This document shows positions 34,900 through 46,800 of a stretch of 64,000 nucleotides of DNA, piece by piece; within the stretch, counting starts at the first letter, position 1, and each line of letters starts with the position of its first letter. Location of the stretch: positions 50,654,001 to 50,718,000 of the forward strand of contig CM060733.1 of assembly GCA_030704615.1 (NCBI GenBank), written 5' to 3'. This stretch comes from Takakia lepidozioides. Taxonomy: Eukaryota; Streptophyta; Takakiopsida; Takakiales; Takakiaceae. The notes under the pieces were generated by a model. That model did not search any database. It saw only the letters and a program-made list of their open reading frames with translations, and was not told the DNA's origin. The position numbers and the translations under genes were made by a program.

Positions 34900-35590
34900 A
34901 GCAAGTAACATGCATTGACACATAATGACGAGTATCCCTCTAGAGAAGCAAGCAGATGGGATCAAGGAGTGTATTTTTATTTGTGGCACTATTGCATATT
35001 GAGAGTCTTGACGCCATAAACCCAGGCTTCCGGATGGTTAAATTTTTCTTGCAAGGATGGACTGGAAGCAAGGTCGAAGAAAACTTGCTTGAAATAATCC
35101 TATTATGAATTTGTGGATAGCTTGCCTCTGCATGTCTGATTGTCTGCCATAGCCAATTTCTGAGAAACGTTATCTTGGGTGGGGTTTTGGATGGAGGAGG
35201 AGTTGGAGTTTGATTGGGAATTTTCAAAAAGGCTGGTTGTGTTGTAGCTTCATGCAGAGGCAGCATGTACTTACACACAATCATTTGTGCCCACGTTATG
35301 TGTTATGCAGCCAAGTTCACGGATTCTGCTTTGGGTCTTCTCTTTGCCGATGTCGCCATGTCGAGAAAACAAGCATGTGGGTTGATGGCTCATTTCAAGT
35401 CATGTGTCCTGGGGACAGGGGGCTGTAAGGAGATGAAAGTGGGACAAAGGCTTATTAGGGGGTGGGGGGGCCCCCCCATGATATTGCAGTTTGAAGCTTT
35501 TAAGGGCAGCTGAACAGCAGCCAGTGTGTGCAAAACGCAAAATAGAAGTATAAACCGGTGCAGAGAAGCACAGAGCTCGACGGCCTGCTA
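34900..35590. other. Intergenic, downstream of the PPR gene
   Basis: No gene supported. It contains a GGGGGGTGGGGGGGCCCCCCC tract at 35459-35477. No clear polyadenylation signal was picked out. Confidence 0.5.
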
Positions 35591-35935
35591 AGCGGATTCA
35601 CAAAATGCCAATCAAATAGGGCACTGCTTGCAGCCTGCAGACTTCATGGTGATTTGGAGGTAGCTGAACGTGTGGCAGAGAACTTATCAACAGGGATCCA
35701 CACCAGCCTGCAGGTAATGTGTTGTTTTCAAACATCAGTGCAGCAGCTGGGAGGTGGGAGGATAGTGCAATCGTGAAAAGATCGATGGAGGACATAGATG
35801 TCAAACAGGAGCCAGGGCACAGCTGCATAGAGATTGACAACCAGCTGCATACATTTATCGTAGAGGATACATCACATCCACAAATCGAGGAATTCCATGC
35901 TGGGCTGAAGAGATTGTCTGTCTCCACAATGCTCC
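35591..35935 (+). pseudogene. PPR E/E+ domain fragment
   Basis: The stretch LLAACRLHGDLEVAERVAENL (35617-35680) matches the start of the E domain of the intact gene upstream. After a frameshift, AAAGRWEDSAIVKRSMEDI and then HSCIEIDNQLHTFIVEDTSHPQIEE (to about 35905) match the E and E+ domains. Repeats before it and the deaminase after it are missing. It is a relic of a tandem PPR copy. Confidence 0.85.
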
Positions 35936-36656
35936 CTGGAAGATATGATGTTGCCCCATGAAAGTACAAGACCCCGCAAATTTGAACCGATGGCCATTTC
36001 AGACTGTAGCAACAACAGCAGATATGGTGCGCATCACAGAGGTGACGACGCGATGAAGAGACGATGAAGAGATGATGAAGAGAAAGAGACACAATGTGGA
36101 GGAGAGAGGTGAAGTGAAGACAAAGTAGAAGACAGACACACGCAGAGAGAGTGATTACAAAATGAACCATGCTTGGGCCACTTCGGCAATCGAACCAAGA
36201 CTGGAAAATCAAATCCTACAGCCATGAAGTGGCTCATCACCAATTCGTTATTCCACGAGCTGAAGTAGAGAAGTGCACTCCAAAGCTGCCATGGAGAAAA
36301 CACGAGTTGGAGAAACAAATCACTACAAGGAAGAATCGCCTTGCAATTTGTAAGGATGTTGTGCGGACGTGGAAGCCAGATGTGAAGGCCGTGGGTGATT
36401 GTTCTCCTGAACTCGGGCTTCGGTACTATGCTCTTGCAACTGGTTACAAGAGCAGCAAATATTGTACCTTACCAAGCAGTTTCACAAAAACTTCATCCTC
36501 TCCGTCATGATGACACAAAGGTCCTTTCCATTGTATACAGAAGTCCCACTCTCTGCCAAGCGGATGAGATCTTCCAAAGCATCAACGCCAAATGGCCTGT
36601 GAACGAAGTGTAGACAATTCGACAGTTTGATGTTTCTTTTCTAAACATTGAACAAG
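35936..36656. other. Spacer between PPR pseudogenes
   Basis: GATGAAGAGA-type simple repeats lie at 36050-36090. A 113-codon plus frame (36169-36510, with WRKHELEKQITTRKNRLA) has no recognised domain and no sign of being a gene. Confidence 0.4.
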
Positions 36657-37372
36657 CTAATTTTTCAAGGAAAGCTTCGTGTCCATGGTCAAAACATCAA
36701 AGATGTACGGATGCAGAGCAAGATATACTCCTACTTTGGGCTCCTTTTGTGTTGGGGCATGTTGTCGTTCCCACTCGAGAAGGCACTTCGTCGCATATTC
36801 TGCTAGATCCACATTGTCATGAATTCGGCAGGCACCAAGCAAGCCCCCCAAACCCCACCATCTGATTCAATGGGCATTTTATTAATGAAGTCTTGCGCCT
36901 CATTCAATCGCCCTCCACGACCAAGGAGGTCCACCATACAGCCGAAATGACCCACTGTAGGAGTGAGGCCATAATCCTGTCTCATAGAATCAAAATAGTG
37001 ACAGCCTTCATCCACTACGCCCACATGACTACAAGCATAAAGAAGACATATAAAGGTGATAACGTCTGGTTTGAAGCCTTTGTTTTGCATTTCTTCAAAA
37101 AGTTGGAGTTCCTCTTTCCCCAACCCTTGCTGAGCATATCCTCCAATCATCACATTCCATGAGACCACATTTCGTTGTGGCATACTGTCAAATACTTGAC
37201 GTGCATCCTATATGCTCCCACATTTGCTATACATGTCAGCAAGTGCAGTCTCAAGAATGATATCGGGTGCAATTCCAGCTTTGATGATGTCTGCATGGAC
37301 ATCTTTTCCCCTTTCCAAGAATTCCAGGCTGGCACATGCATGGAGGACACAAATGAAAGTGATATTATTGGG
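36657..37372 (-). pseudogene. Truncated PPR gene
   Basis: Read right to left: ITFICVLHACASLEFLERGKDVHADIIKAGIAPDIILETALADMYSKCGS, a deletion/frameshift near 37200, then MPQRNVVSWNVMIGGYAQQG, DVITFICLLYACSHVGVVDEG, HFGCMVDLLGRGGRLNEAQDFI, another frameshift near 36845, and LLGACRIHDNVDLAEYATKCL. It closely resembles the intact PPR gene (HADIIKAGIAPDIILETAL is identical). The N-terminal repeats are cut off at 37372 by a GC-rich insert, and the DYW domain is absent. It points toward the intact gene, so the local copies include an inversion. Confidence 0.88.
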
Positions 37373-37560
37373 CCGCTGCTGCGCGCGGTCGCCCACCTGT
37401 GCAGGCGGCCCCCGCGGCCCTGCAGACGCGCCCACGCCCGTGTCCGCCGCGTCGAGTCCCCTCAGCCCGTCCGCTGCCCGCCAGTACGCCAGTCCGTTGT
37501 TGCACGCCAGTCTGCCCGTCCAGTCCGCCAGTCCGCAGGATCTGGATGATCTTGACAGGA
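37373..37560. other. GC-rich block of unlike composition
   Basis: The block is about 70% G+C, against 40-48% on either side, with short repeats of CCAGTCCG/CCAGTCTGCCCG. It begins exactly where PPR homology stops. Its origin is unknown: an insertion, a rearrangement filler or a contig-join artefact. Confidence 0.5.
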
Positions 37561-39823
37561 CTGGCGGGGCTCTACAGCCACCATCGTGCATATGCTTCCA
37601 CTATTTTCGCCTTTGTTATTGTGCTTTACAGAGGCTTCACCCCTTCACTTGCACCAAGCATATGTCTCAGTTTGCAATCTCCTTGTGGGAGCAGCAGCAG
37701 AAGCGGTGCATTGTCCAATTTGCAAGGAGACGACCAAACTGAGACAAGTGCATGCCGCAAATTTATATAGGGATGTTTGAGGTCCTTACGACTAGTTCCT
37801 CTTCCTTGGTGGACACCAATTCTATTTGCAAATCAGTCTGTTGGACTCTTACTTTATCAGGTTGTTGTGCCCTCGGCCCATCAGTGCCCTCCATATTCGT
37901 CTGCTACACTTGTCACTTTGTCAATCTGGCATGCTGGAAGCATGTTCGCAGTTTTCGTCTGCTGGCCCGTCTTTGAGCCCGTCTGCTTCACACTCGTTCT
38001 GCATGGATATTATGAGTCTATTCGACAGTCACTGTATCGTTTTGTCATGCCGCCAGCCTTTTCGCTCCGGGTCTCTTCAATTTGACTGATGGTGCACGAG
38101 TCAGTTTATTGGCGTCTTCTCGAGTTAGTTTGTTCAACCGAGTCTCACTCCTCCTACATAAGATGGCGTGTAATGCAGCGCGGGTTGGATTACCGCTAAT
38201 GGTGCCGGCTCCTGCGCGGGCTCGATTGAAATGTACGATGGTAGAGCAAAGTCGGACATCTTTGCTCGTTGTACCTGGCGATGCATGTTGTCGAATTCCT
38301 TGCCTGCTTGTATGGCATCTACCAAAGTTGCAGGTCTTTGCTGCAAAACATGAAGGTGAGTGGTCTCTCGTAATCCACTCAAAAAAACAATCTTTGAGTA
38401 CCCCATCATCTAGGGGTGTCAGCATTAGCTCCCTGAATCGCATTTCAAAGTCTGCTACCTCCTCTGTGGGGCCTTGGCGAATCCTTGCCAGTGTCATCAA
38501 GACACTGGTGAACTGGTGGATTGCCCGGAAATGATCTAAGAATGCGTCATGAATCTGCTGCCAAGTAATAAATATACCTGGAGCATGTTGCCAGTACCAA
38601 GTAGATGTTATTCCCCTCATGGTTGTGGGAAACCATATTAGCCAATAGGCATCATTTAGTGCTTGGTTAGAATAGCAACATTGAATGAAGCTTTTCACAT
38701 GATATTCTGGATTTTCATGTGCTTTCCCGGAGAACCAAGGCAGATGTCTGGACAATGTTAGCGCGGGTAGGCCTCACTAGAAGAAAAACGCGGAATAACC
38801 ACTCTGTTAACCACTCATTTTGAGTGGTAAAAGACACTAAACCACTCTGGCCCCAGAGTGATGAAGAACCAGTGCATTAGGACAAGTGAGTGGTAAAAGA
38901 CATTACGTGGCACCGGTGGTTAAGGACAGTGGTTCGAACCACTCACGTCCGGGTCCACCTGTTAGCTGACGTGTCACTGAGGTAAACCAACCACTTATGA
39001 CGTGTCATAGTGATAAACTGACGTGTCATAGTGGTAAAGTAACCACTTCCGTTTTGTAGTAGAGACGTGTAAGCCGGTGGCCCGTGGATGATATTGGAGA
39101 TTATGTCGACACATGACGACACTCTCAGCATGGACACGTGTCGTGTGTCAGTGCTACGAAATGGATGGAGTGAAAAATTCAATGACTTCCGAAACCACTT
39201 GTTGAGTGACCACAAAATGACTCATAGAGTCATTCTATGAAAACTGAGAATATACAATATCACTCACAAAGTGGTTATGTGAGTGGATGACGTCTTTCAG
39301 CAGGTCATTGGAATGATTACCCACAGAGTGGTGTGTAAGCTATTTGAGTCATTCATGGTGTCCCTCTGAGTGGGAACTATGGATTGGAGTCATTACTAAC
39401 AGAGTGGTGTGTAAGTGATTAGGAATACCACTGGAGGAATTCATACCACTAGTATAGTAATATATATGTCACTACTTATACCACTATACAAGTGGTAATG
39501 TAAGCAATTGTGTGCATTTGACTACTCCCACAGTTTTAAATTATACCACTAGTACAGTGATGTGCAAGTGATTATGAACATGACTAAAGGAACACATACC
39601 ACTAGTGTAGTGTTTAAAGCAGTACCATTGGGGATTCAAGCTCCACAAAATAGAATAGAATCCCAGAGAGTTAAGTGTTGGAACACTGTCGACAAAATCC
39701 AGCCATGATAAAAGCACTAAGCCTAACTTCTACACGGCGTCTCCGCATGCATGCTAAGAACACTGAACTGCTTTCATGCCTTTTTCTCACTGCCAGCAAT
39801 GTCTATGCCCGGGCAAACGAAAT

Positions 39824-40975
39824 CTAAGCCCTCTTCATGTTCTTCTCTGGCCAAAGACAATTCAGACCAACGACATCCTCTAACATTGTTTGCGGTGGGA
39901 CCTCTTCCTCGTTAGGGTGAGGCAAAACACAATTGGCAATATAGATATCACTCACCTCAACCCGCCACAATCCCTCATGTATAACACAGCAGTGATATGT
40001 ATCTTTGTCAGGCACACCAGTGACAATTCCACTGGCAGCCCTGTGTTGTGGTAAATGAGGATCATACAGGCTGATTTTGTCCTTCAACTTAAACTGCACA
40101 CAGCACCCACCATAAAACTCACATTAATCAACCCATGAAGACATACATGTACATTGAAAACTAGATAATGAGGACCGCCCAATATAAGCAATCACTGAAA
40201 GTGTAGAATACTTTTGGTAGCATAAGAATATCTGCCACTGTAGCAGGGGGTTGATATTTGGGGGTTGCCTTTGAAGGCGCCGCAGTTGGTGCACTGTCGG
40301 TGGCAGTATCAAGAGCGGTTTTCTCAGCCTGCAAACATCACGCCCAACACCCTTAGCAGTTTCATTTAGCAATGCATCTACTAATAGTTTGAAGTACCCA
40401 ACATGTAAATGGCCACATTGTACAGAACTGATAGCCAACAGGTGCATGCATGCTCACCTCTAGTACACAAACTGCTGCATGGAGAGGTGCCTCCTGAAGG
40501 CCCACCTGACTCTTACTCCCGCTAAAACTTGGTGTTATGTCACCATTTGCATCAGTCAAGGACTTTGTGCCTTTGGCAGCAGTGGCTCTGGTTACACGCT
40601 CTCCTTTTTGCATGTACTTCTTCTCAGCTCCCTTCACGATGGCTGGGGCAGGGTCCTCTGCTTTAGTCCCCTTCTACATGCCAACAAAACAACAAGGTAT
40701 ACTACATGAGTATGTCTTACTATACCTGATGCATAGAATTCATGGCACACACCAATAAAAGGGGGGCCTGCCCACTGCCCACCAACGGCGTTGCATGGAG
40801 GGTTCCAAGTTTGGGCACCTCCTCCAGGTAGGAGCTCCTTGCTGCAGCCACGTTTGCCCACCTCTAGATTGCACCCATGGGCCATTCAAGCCTTGTTGCA
40901 CCCATGTCGTAGGTGGACCAGTAGCATTCGCCACAGCCTCAGTCCCCCTTTCTTTTGCACGCTTTGATGCAGCCT
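39824..40975 (-). CDS. TNP1-like gene of the CACTA element, several exons
   Basis: The last exon (40099-39824, after a TGTGCAG acceptor) encodes FKLKDKISLYDPHLPQHR...VTGVPDKDTYHCCVI and ends DVVGLNCLWPEKNMKRA. This is the pattern of the plant Tnp1/EnSpm-like C-terminal domain, which includes a VVG..WP block. Upstream exons seem to be about 40330-40207 (AEKTALDTATDSAPTAAPSK), 40675-40455 (AEKKYMQKGERVTRATAAKG, ending VCVLE before a GTGAGC donor) and 40975-40735. The N-terminus is not settled because the repeat at 41225-41870 sits just upstream. TNP1-type proteins bind subterminal repeats and help transposition. Confidence 0.55.
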
Positions 40976-41224
40976 AACACAAGCCCCTCCACCCCCACAA
41001 AATTAGCAATGATAGAAAATAAGGTCAACCGGGCAACGAGCAAGGTCGGCAGTTCGTGAACGCATACAAACCTTGGCCCAACGTGCCAAGAAAAGTTTGG
41101 CATCCAATGGTGTGAATGGATGGAATGTCATGCTCTGGCGCCCTAGCAATGTCCCACATCCATTCAGTATTAAAACCCTAACACATGTTCTAACCCTTTG
41201 AAATTTAATCCAGCAGTCAAGCTA

Positions 41225-41870
41225 TATCTTTCTAACAAAGTTTCCAGGTCATTCACATTTAGGAAAGAACCAAGGTTTGATATATAACATTTACCACCAT
41301 ATATGCAGATTGTAAACTCATCACAAAAGCAGATTGCAGGTCTGGAGATAAATCTCCGGAACCAGGTTCAAAGCATATCAGGTTCGAAATGAAACAATCA
41401 ACCACTCATGCCTTAAGTTCACAAGCCAATCATAGTAGTAATAGGCTTGGTTATATAAACCAATCACCATCTCAGTCACTGTAAGCATATACATTTCATG
41501 AGCCATTCTCCAGCCTCTCCCTCACTCTCAGTCCAGCCCCACACACTCCCTTCTCCATCAGTTCATCACTCCAAAGATCATTCCTCCGCCATACACCCCA
41601 GCCTCTTACTCACTTAGATTTACCCTAAACCTTGCTCGGTTCTGCCTCTACCTCTGCTTTACACAAAACCCTACCCTAAACCCTATACGTCATGAAAATG
41701 CTCAATTGCTTCCACAATCTGAGAGGAACTAAGGGTGAGATTGTATTTATAAGACGTTGTTTGCCGTAGCCTTGTGGCCATTGACCCCGCGCCCAGTTTG
41801 AGCGGGAACAAAAGGAACATAACCTACCTCTGTCAAGGGCTGACGTTGGTAGTAAGACTTACCTTCATAT
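41225..41870 (-). repeat. Dispersed repeat, copy B, nested in the CACTA element
   Basis: Reverse complement of 28262-28900 with about 90% identity. Its presence inside the CACTA element means it either inserted there or was captured. The TATA-like stretch is at about 41450. Confidence 0.75.
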
Positions 41871-42107
41871 AAAGACCACATGTCCTCCTTCTAACTAAGT
41901 TCAGTAGATGTTCAACAATCCTTTCACCATCTCTTCACACAAGACATCCCCTACTTTAATGATTGTACCGCTGGCATGAGCAACATCTAAAGGCAGTACA
42001 CCAGCAACACTTCACCAGCAGAGACACCCATTCCATAGCACTCAAGCACTTTCATGACCTCCTACTGTAATTCAGAATGTTGTTCCTTCTCCCATGAGTA
42101 TCAAACC

Positions 42108-42450
42108 CCGCGATCGCGGTTGTCCCACCATCGTGCATGCCTTCATGCCCCGATTCTAGGGCTTGAGTCCATGTCTGCCCCCTATCCCACCAGCTCCGCT
42201 CGTCATTGTACATTGAGAAAAGCCACACCTTGCGATCGCGGTTGTCCCATCATCGTGCACGCCTTCATGCCCTGATTCTAGGTCTTGAGTCCCTGTCTGC
42301 CCCCTATCCCACCAGCTTTGCTCGTCATTGTACATTGAGAAAAAACCACACCTTGCGATCGCGGTTGTCCCACCATCGTGCACACCTTCATGCCCCGATT
42401 CTAGGTCTTGAGTCCATGTCTGTCCCTATCCCACCAGCTCCGCTCGTCGT
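42108..42450. repeat. Three tandem units of about 123 bp inside the CACTA element
   Basis: Units starting GCGATCGCGGTTGTCCCA at about 42111, 42234 and 42357 include CATCGTGC, CTTCATGCCC and CCACCAGCT..GCTCGTC. The spacing is 122-123 bp and the copies are nearly identical, so the expansion is recent. Confidence 0.85.
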
Positions 42451-43861
42451 CTCTCATGATCAGACTCGACACTATAAGAAAACAAACATAGCTCTGTCAT
42501 GTTTGTCTTTCACAATCAAACTCGACACAAAAAAAACAAATAGATGCCACAATGGCAGGGAAGACAAAAAAAACGCGAAGTCCCCTCACTCATGACTGGA
42601 TGGATGAATGTAGCGATAGATGGATGGATTTTGGGTTTTTCATCAACACACAAACCACTAAAGTTTTTCACCACAGAAGTAATACCAATCACTGGTGTGT
42701 ATGTAATCACTAACGCGTAACCACTCTCCTAGTGGTTCCAACCACTAGCAGAGTGGTTCCAGTTAATAAATGGTCTGTAACCACTCACTCTACACCACTC
42801 TCAAAGTGGTACCAATCAATGGGGGTCTTTAACCACTCCAGATCTACGTATATTGTCCCCGTCCACGTGGAATAATATAGTTCATAATTAAATATATTTT
42901 GAAATGATAAATCTTAAATAAAAATTGAATTATTACACGTGGAGTAGCAAGTGGTTTCAATCACCTCCCATCACTCAGGTGTCTTCAACCACTCACAACC
43001 CACCCCAGAAGTAGTACCAATCACTCACGTGTATGTAACCACTCACAAGTGCCCACTTGAAGAGTGGTTCCAGTTACAAAAGGGTCTTAACCACTCACAT
43101 TCCACCACTGTGTAAGTGGTACCAATCACTGGGGGGTCTTTAACCACTCCAGATCTACGTATATTATCCTTGTCCACGTGGAATAATATATTTTGAAATG
43201 ATAAAAATATTTAAAAAAAAACAAAAACATGTGGAGTAGAAAGTGGTTTCAACCACTTCCCATCATTGAGGTGTCTTTAACCACTCATAACTTATCACTG
43301 TACCCGTCCATGTCGAATATTATCATTATTAATATAAATATTTGACCAAATGTCGAATAATAAATATAAAATTAAATATTACGCGTGGATTACTCAGTGG
43401 TTGAAACCACTTCCAACCACTCCATATGATGCCATCGTGGCATTTCATCGGAATTAACCACTGACCAGTGGTTACCATTACTTGGAATGATTTATAGAGT
43501 GATAAAAGACAAGAGTGGTTAAGGGGGCCAGTGGTTATTCTGCGTTTTTCTTCTAGTGCCTGCTGGAACCACAATGGGTACCTCAGGAGGTCCTGGGATA
43601 TATGCCTTGGTTGACACTAATGACGGCGAGGGACTCCTTGACCTAGCCGGTGGGGTATAAGGGGGATTAGATATAGGGGAAACCACTCGTGAACACTTGA
43701 TGTCCGAAGAGCCTTCAGCGTCCTCTCCTTCCCACTCTATCTTTACCAAACTTCTAGTGTCTAAGTCTGACTCTGGACTCAATGCTGGCTTTTCCCTAGC
43801 AACTGATCTCGGACGGCTTCTCTAGCCAGTCTTCTTTGCAACCTGGCGCCAAACGATATGC

Positions 43862-46800
43862 TATCCAGGCTTGGGAGTGTGTCTCTCGATTCTGAGCTAG
43901 ACATACACTCACTATTGTACCAACGGGGATTTTTCTGCCTCAGTCTGTACTAAAAGACCTATATTACCCTGAACTACCATGTCAAGAATAAACGAGGTCA
44001 AAGTTGCAAACCTTCCATGAAACCTTGGCGATGGAGGCACGTCAGTGTGCAATTTTCCAGATATCTTCTAATCTTCAGGTGATCGAGGTATGCTGCAATA
44101 CCTACACTCATCCGGTCTACGCACATAATGGGACGCCAACTGGCACAATCAATGCAATGCTTTGAAATATAAAATATCATCCACATCATGCTTTGGAGTG
44201 ATAAGAATTTGCTACATATATTTCTAAGGTGGGTATGATTTTTGAGGCTAGGATCAAGAGGTTTCGAAGCAGATTCTGGCAACATGAACCAGAAATTCGA
44301 CTTATAATAGAAGCGTACATCGATCGCTTAGCTCAACGGAAAGCCATCAAGAAAGGGTGGATAGACGAACGGGTTTGGTATGAACGACCCTCATCAATAA
44401 GCTCACTGGAGCATTTCTACTGGTGTAAAGACAGGCTTAACTGGCCGTATTGTTCATGCCCTGGGATATACCTAGGGGCTTTGCCCCAGGTTTTCCTTCA
44501 CAACACATTTAAGGTGACAGGTAGATTTCTTCATTCATTGTCACGTTCGACATAGAAGACAACACCCTAGATACGCCACTTGCCAGGCGAGATGTGCCTC
44601 AAGCAAGGATTGCACGTTGAGGTTCCCTAAGAAGGGGGGTTGGCAACATCCGGGCCAACGTGTATTGAATCTAAAAAAGGCAGAGATGGGAGAGGTAGGA
44701 GCCCTGTCTCCTTATGACCATACTTTGGCCGAATTCCAGTATCCACGGTATTCTTCGGCGATGTCCAAGATGCATCTGCGCATTAACCTGCAGACCACAA
44801 TGGCATCTTCTGTATGCACTTCGCCGGATCGGGTGCCTGAAATGACATGATATAGGCCCACAACGCGTGCCTCAAATGACAAGTGAAACGATGGGCTGCC
44901 ATTTGGTCGGTGGTCATGCTGCACCTCCAGGATTGCCATAACGTTAGCCCTGAAAATAACTTGTTTCAAATTCTCATGCAAGAGATCATAATCCGTATGA
45001 TCATGGGGTTCCTCAACCTCCACGTGATGAAGTACTTCATGAATAAGCAATAAAGTAATAAGTAAGAAAAAACCATCACAAGAACACATATCATTAATTC
45101 GTCCATAAACACTTTGAGAGGCCCTGACTTTTACCTATCTCCCGACAAACGCACCAAAATATGACGAGCCCTGGTCGCGCGCGGCCAGGGTGACGGCGTA
45201 CTAGCTTAGGGGGTCGTGGTAAGTTGCGGTGTAAGTTGGGCTCAACGAACCGCCTACCCGGCTGCGGTAAGTGCAGGGGTCTGCGGCAGCTATGGTGCAT
45301 CTAACACATTCTAACTTCCTACCGGCAAAGCAAAGCTTGACAACTCCACTTCACATGGCGATTTGCGTTTCCTAGTCCTACGTTTTGTTTATGGTTTTCT
45401 ACGTCTTTAATCGTAATTGCCTTCCAAGTCTTTGTTTATTACTATTCCCTACGTGCCTAGACTCCCAACACGCTTATAGCCGGGACGAACCTTTAAATCC
45501 CTTCACAAAGCGAATCCCGAGCCCAGGGGAACGGGGATCATTTATCTCCCGCCTAATGGCCCCTTCTAAACCCCGAGGTGGATTAGTTTCCTACCTCCGA
45601 GGAAGGGACCGGATCCGCTTTCCCAAGTCAGTCTCCCCCGCTTGGAACGATCCAAAGTTTCAACATCAATGGTCAGTCCATCGGGTGAATGATAGCAATT
45701 CAAACCTCAAGGTGATTCCCGAAATCTAATAAAACCAATGGTCGTTCCTTGGCATAAGGCCCCCCCAACGGCCGGGTATTTGCTTTCAAATAACCTTGGC
45801 GGACAGAGGCGATACCTCCCTTAAAACTTCCATTTTAAAGTTAAGGGGGTCCAGATAAAATCCCTTATTAAAGGCAAATTTACCTTGCTGAATAATAAAG
45901 AACAAATAATAAAAACCTTCCTACATATGCATGAAATCCGTAGAAATAGAGAACCCTCGTAGATCCTAGAACTACCCTAATTAAGCACTTCTACATCGAT
46001 CTTCCAGAAGAAGTTAGGCTGGCCCCTCTTCTTGTTGTGGTCGTTCCAATTTGGGTACAGTGGGAATACCTTGGGAAATGGCCCTTGTTTTGGGAGCGTT
46101 GGGGAACCGCTCTCTATCTTGGGAGCGCCCCTAAATTCCTATACCAACCCAATCAATAATGCATTAGTAGCTTAAGTGATCACCGGGCCCGGATGAATGA
46201 AATCCGCCTCCTATCAGTTTCTCATCCGATTGCCACCGTGGTGTTTAAACAACGATGAAACATTCAGTGGGTCCCAGGGTCCATTCCCTGCGCCTCTTCC
46301 ACCTACTTTCAATATAATCTGATTAATTTATGTAAGCAACCAGCCTAGAACGAATTTGGAACATGTCATCTTCTACCTTCTGGAACCCCTACCAGGGATT
46401 CTCTCCTCCCTGTCTCTGGGCTCTCTCTCTCTGCCTATGACATCCACCCGCGAGCCGTGCTTTTCACAAGCCCCGAGATACATATCAAACTGATGGCTTC
46501 AATCGGGCCTATGTAATGGTACCAACCATTTCTTATCATTTGCTAAAACACGCCTTCATTCCCATGCAAGAAGAACACCATAAATAGTGCACAAGAAATC
46601 AAAGGCATAGGAAGAAAACCCCCCTTAAAATACCCGTACCAGGGACCAACAGTCCCTGGCGGAGTCCGTCGCAATATCCAGCGGTTAAATCCGATACCCC
46701 GCGACTAGCGCCACGCGGCGTGACATTACTGGCCCGCCACCGGCACAGGTCCAGTGGGTACTAGCAGGCTCCCGCCATCTCTGCCGCTCGTGTCGTACCT

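Larger units (their letters stand above)
38775..43558. mobile_element. Complete non-autonomous CACTA/EnSpm transposon
   Basis: The left end is CACTAGAAGAAAAACGC and the right end GCGTTTTTCTTCTAGTG (one mismatch-free pair of 17 bp). Further symmetric GGAATAACCACT/AGTGGTTATTC sequence extends the inverted repeat. The 3-bp duplication CCT flanks it at 38772-38774 and 43559-43561. Dense ACCACT/AGTGGT subterminal motifs fill about 38790-39620 and 42690-43550, as expected for transposase-binding subterminal repeats. Length is 4784 bp. It carries a TNP1-like gene but no TNP2 transposase, so it would need one in trans. Confidence 0.95.
38045..43782 (-). pseudogene. LTR-retrotransposon gag, split by a CACTA insertion
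   Basis: Segment 43782-43559 encodes the N-terminal part (Pro/Ser-rich, PPARSRSPSPSL) and segment 38774-38045 the core (WYWQHAPGIFITWQQIHDAFLDHF, FEMRFRELMLT), which is the Retrotrans_gag pattern. Removing 38775-43558 and one CCT restores a continuous reading frame (VPIVVPAG joined to LPALTLSRHLPWFSG). A TGGCGCCAGGTTGC stretch upstream at about 43852-43838 may be the primer-binding site, since TGGCGCC matches tRNA-Asp primers. No protease, RT or integrase follows to the left, where the PPR pseudogene region begins, so the element was already partial. Confidence 0.8.

Noticed and set aside
44712-45089. Minus ORF of 125 codons with a hydrophobic start
   Set aside because: No recognised family and no supporting context. 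The hydrophobic start alone is not enough.
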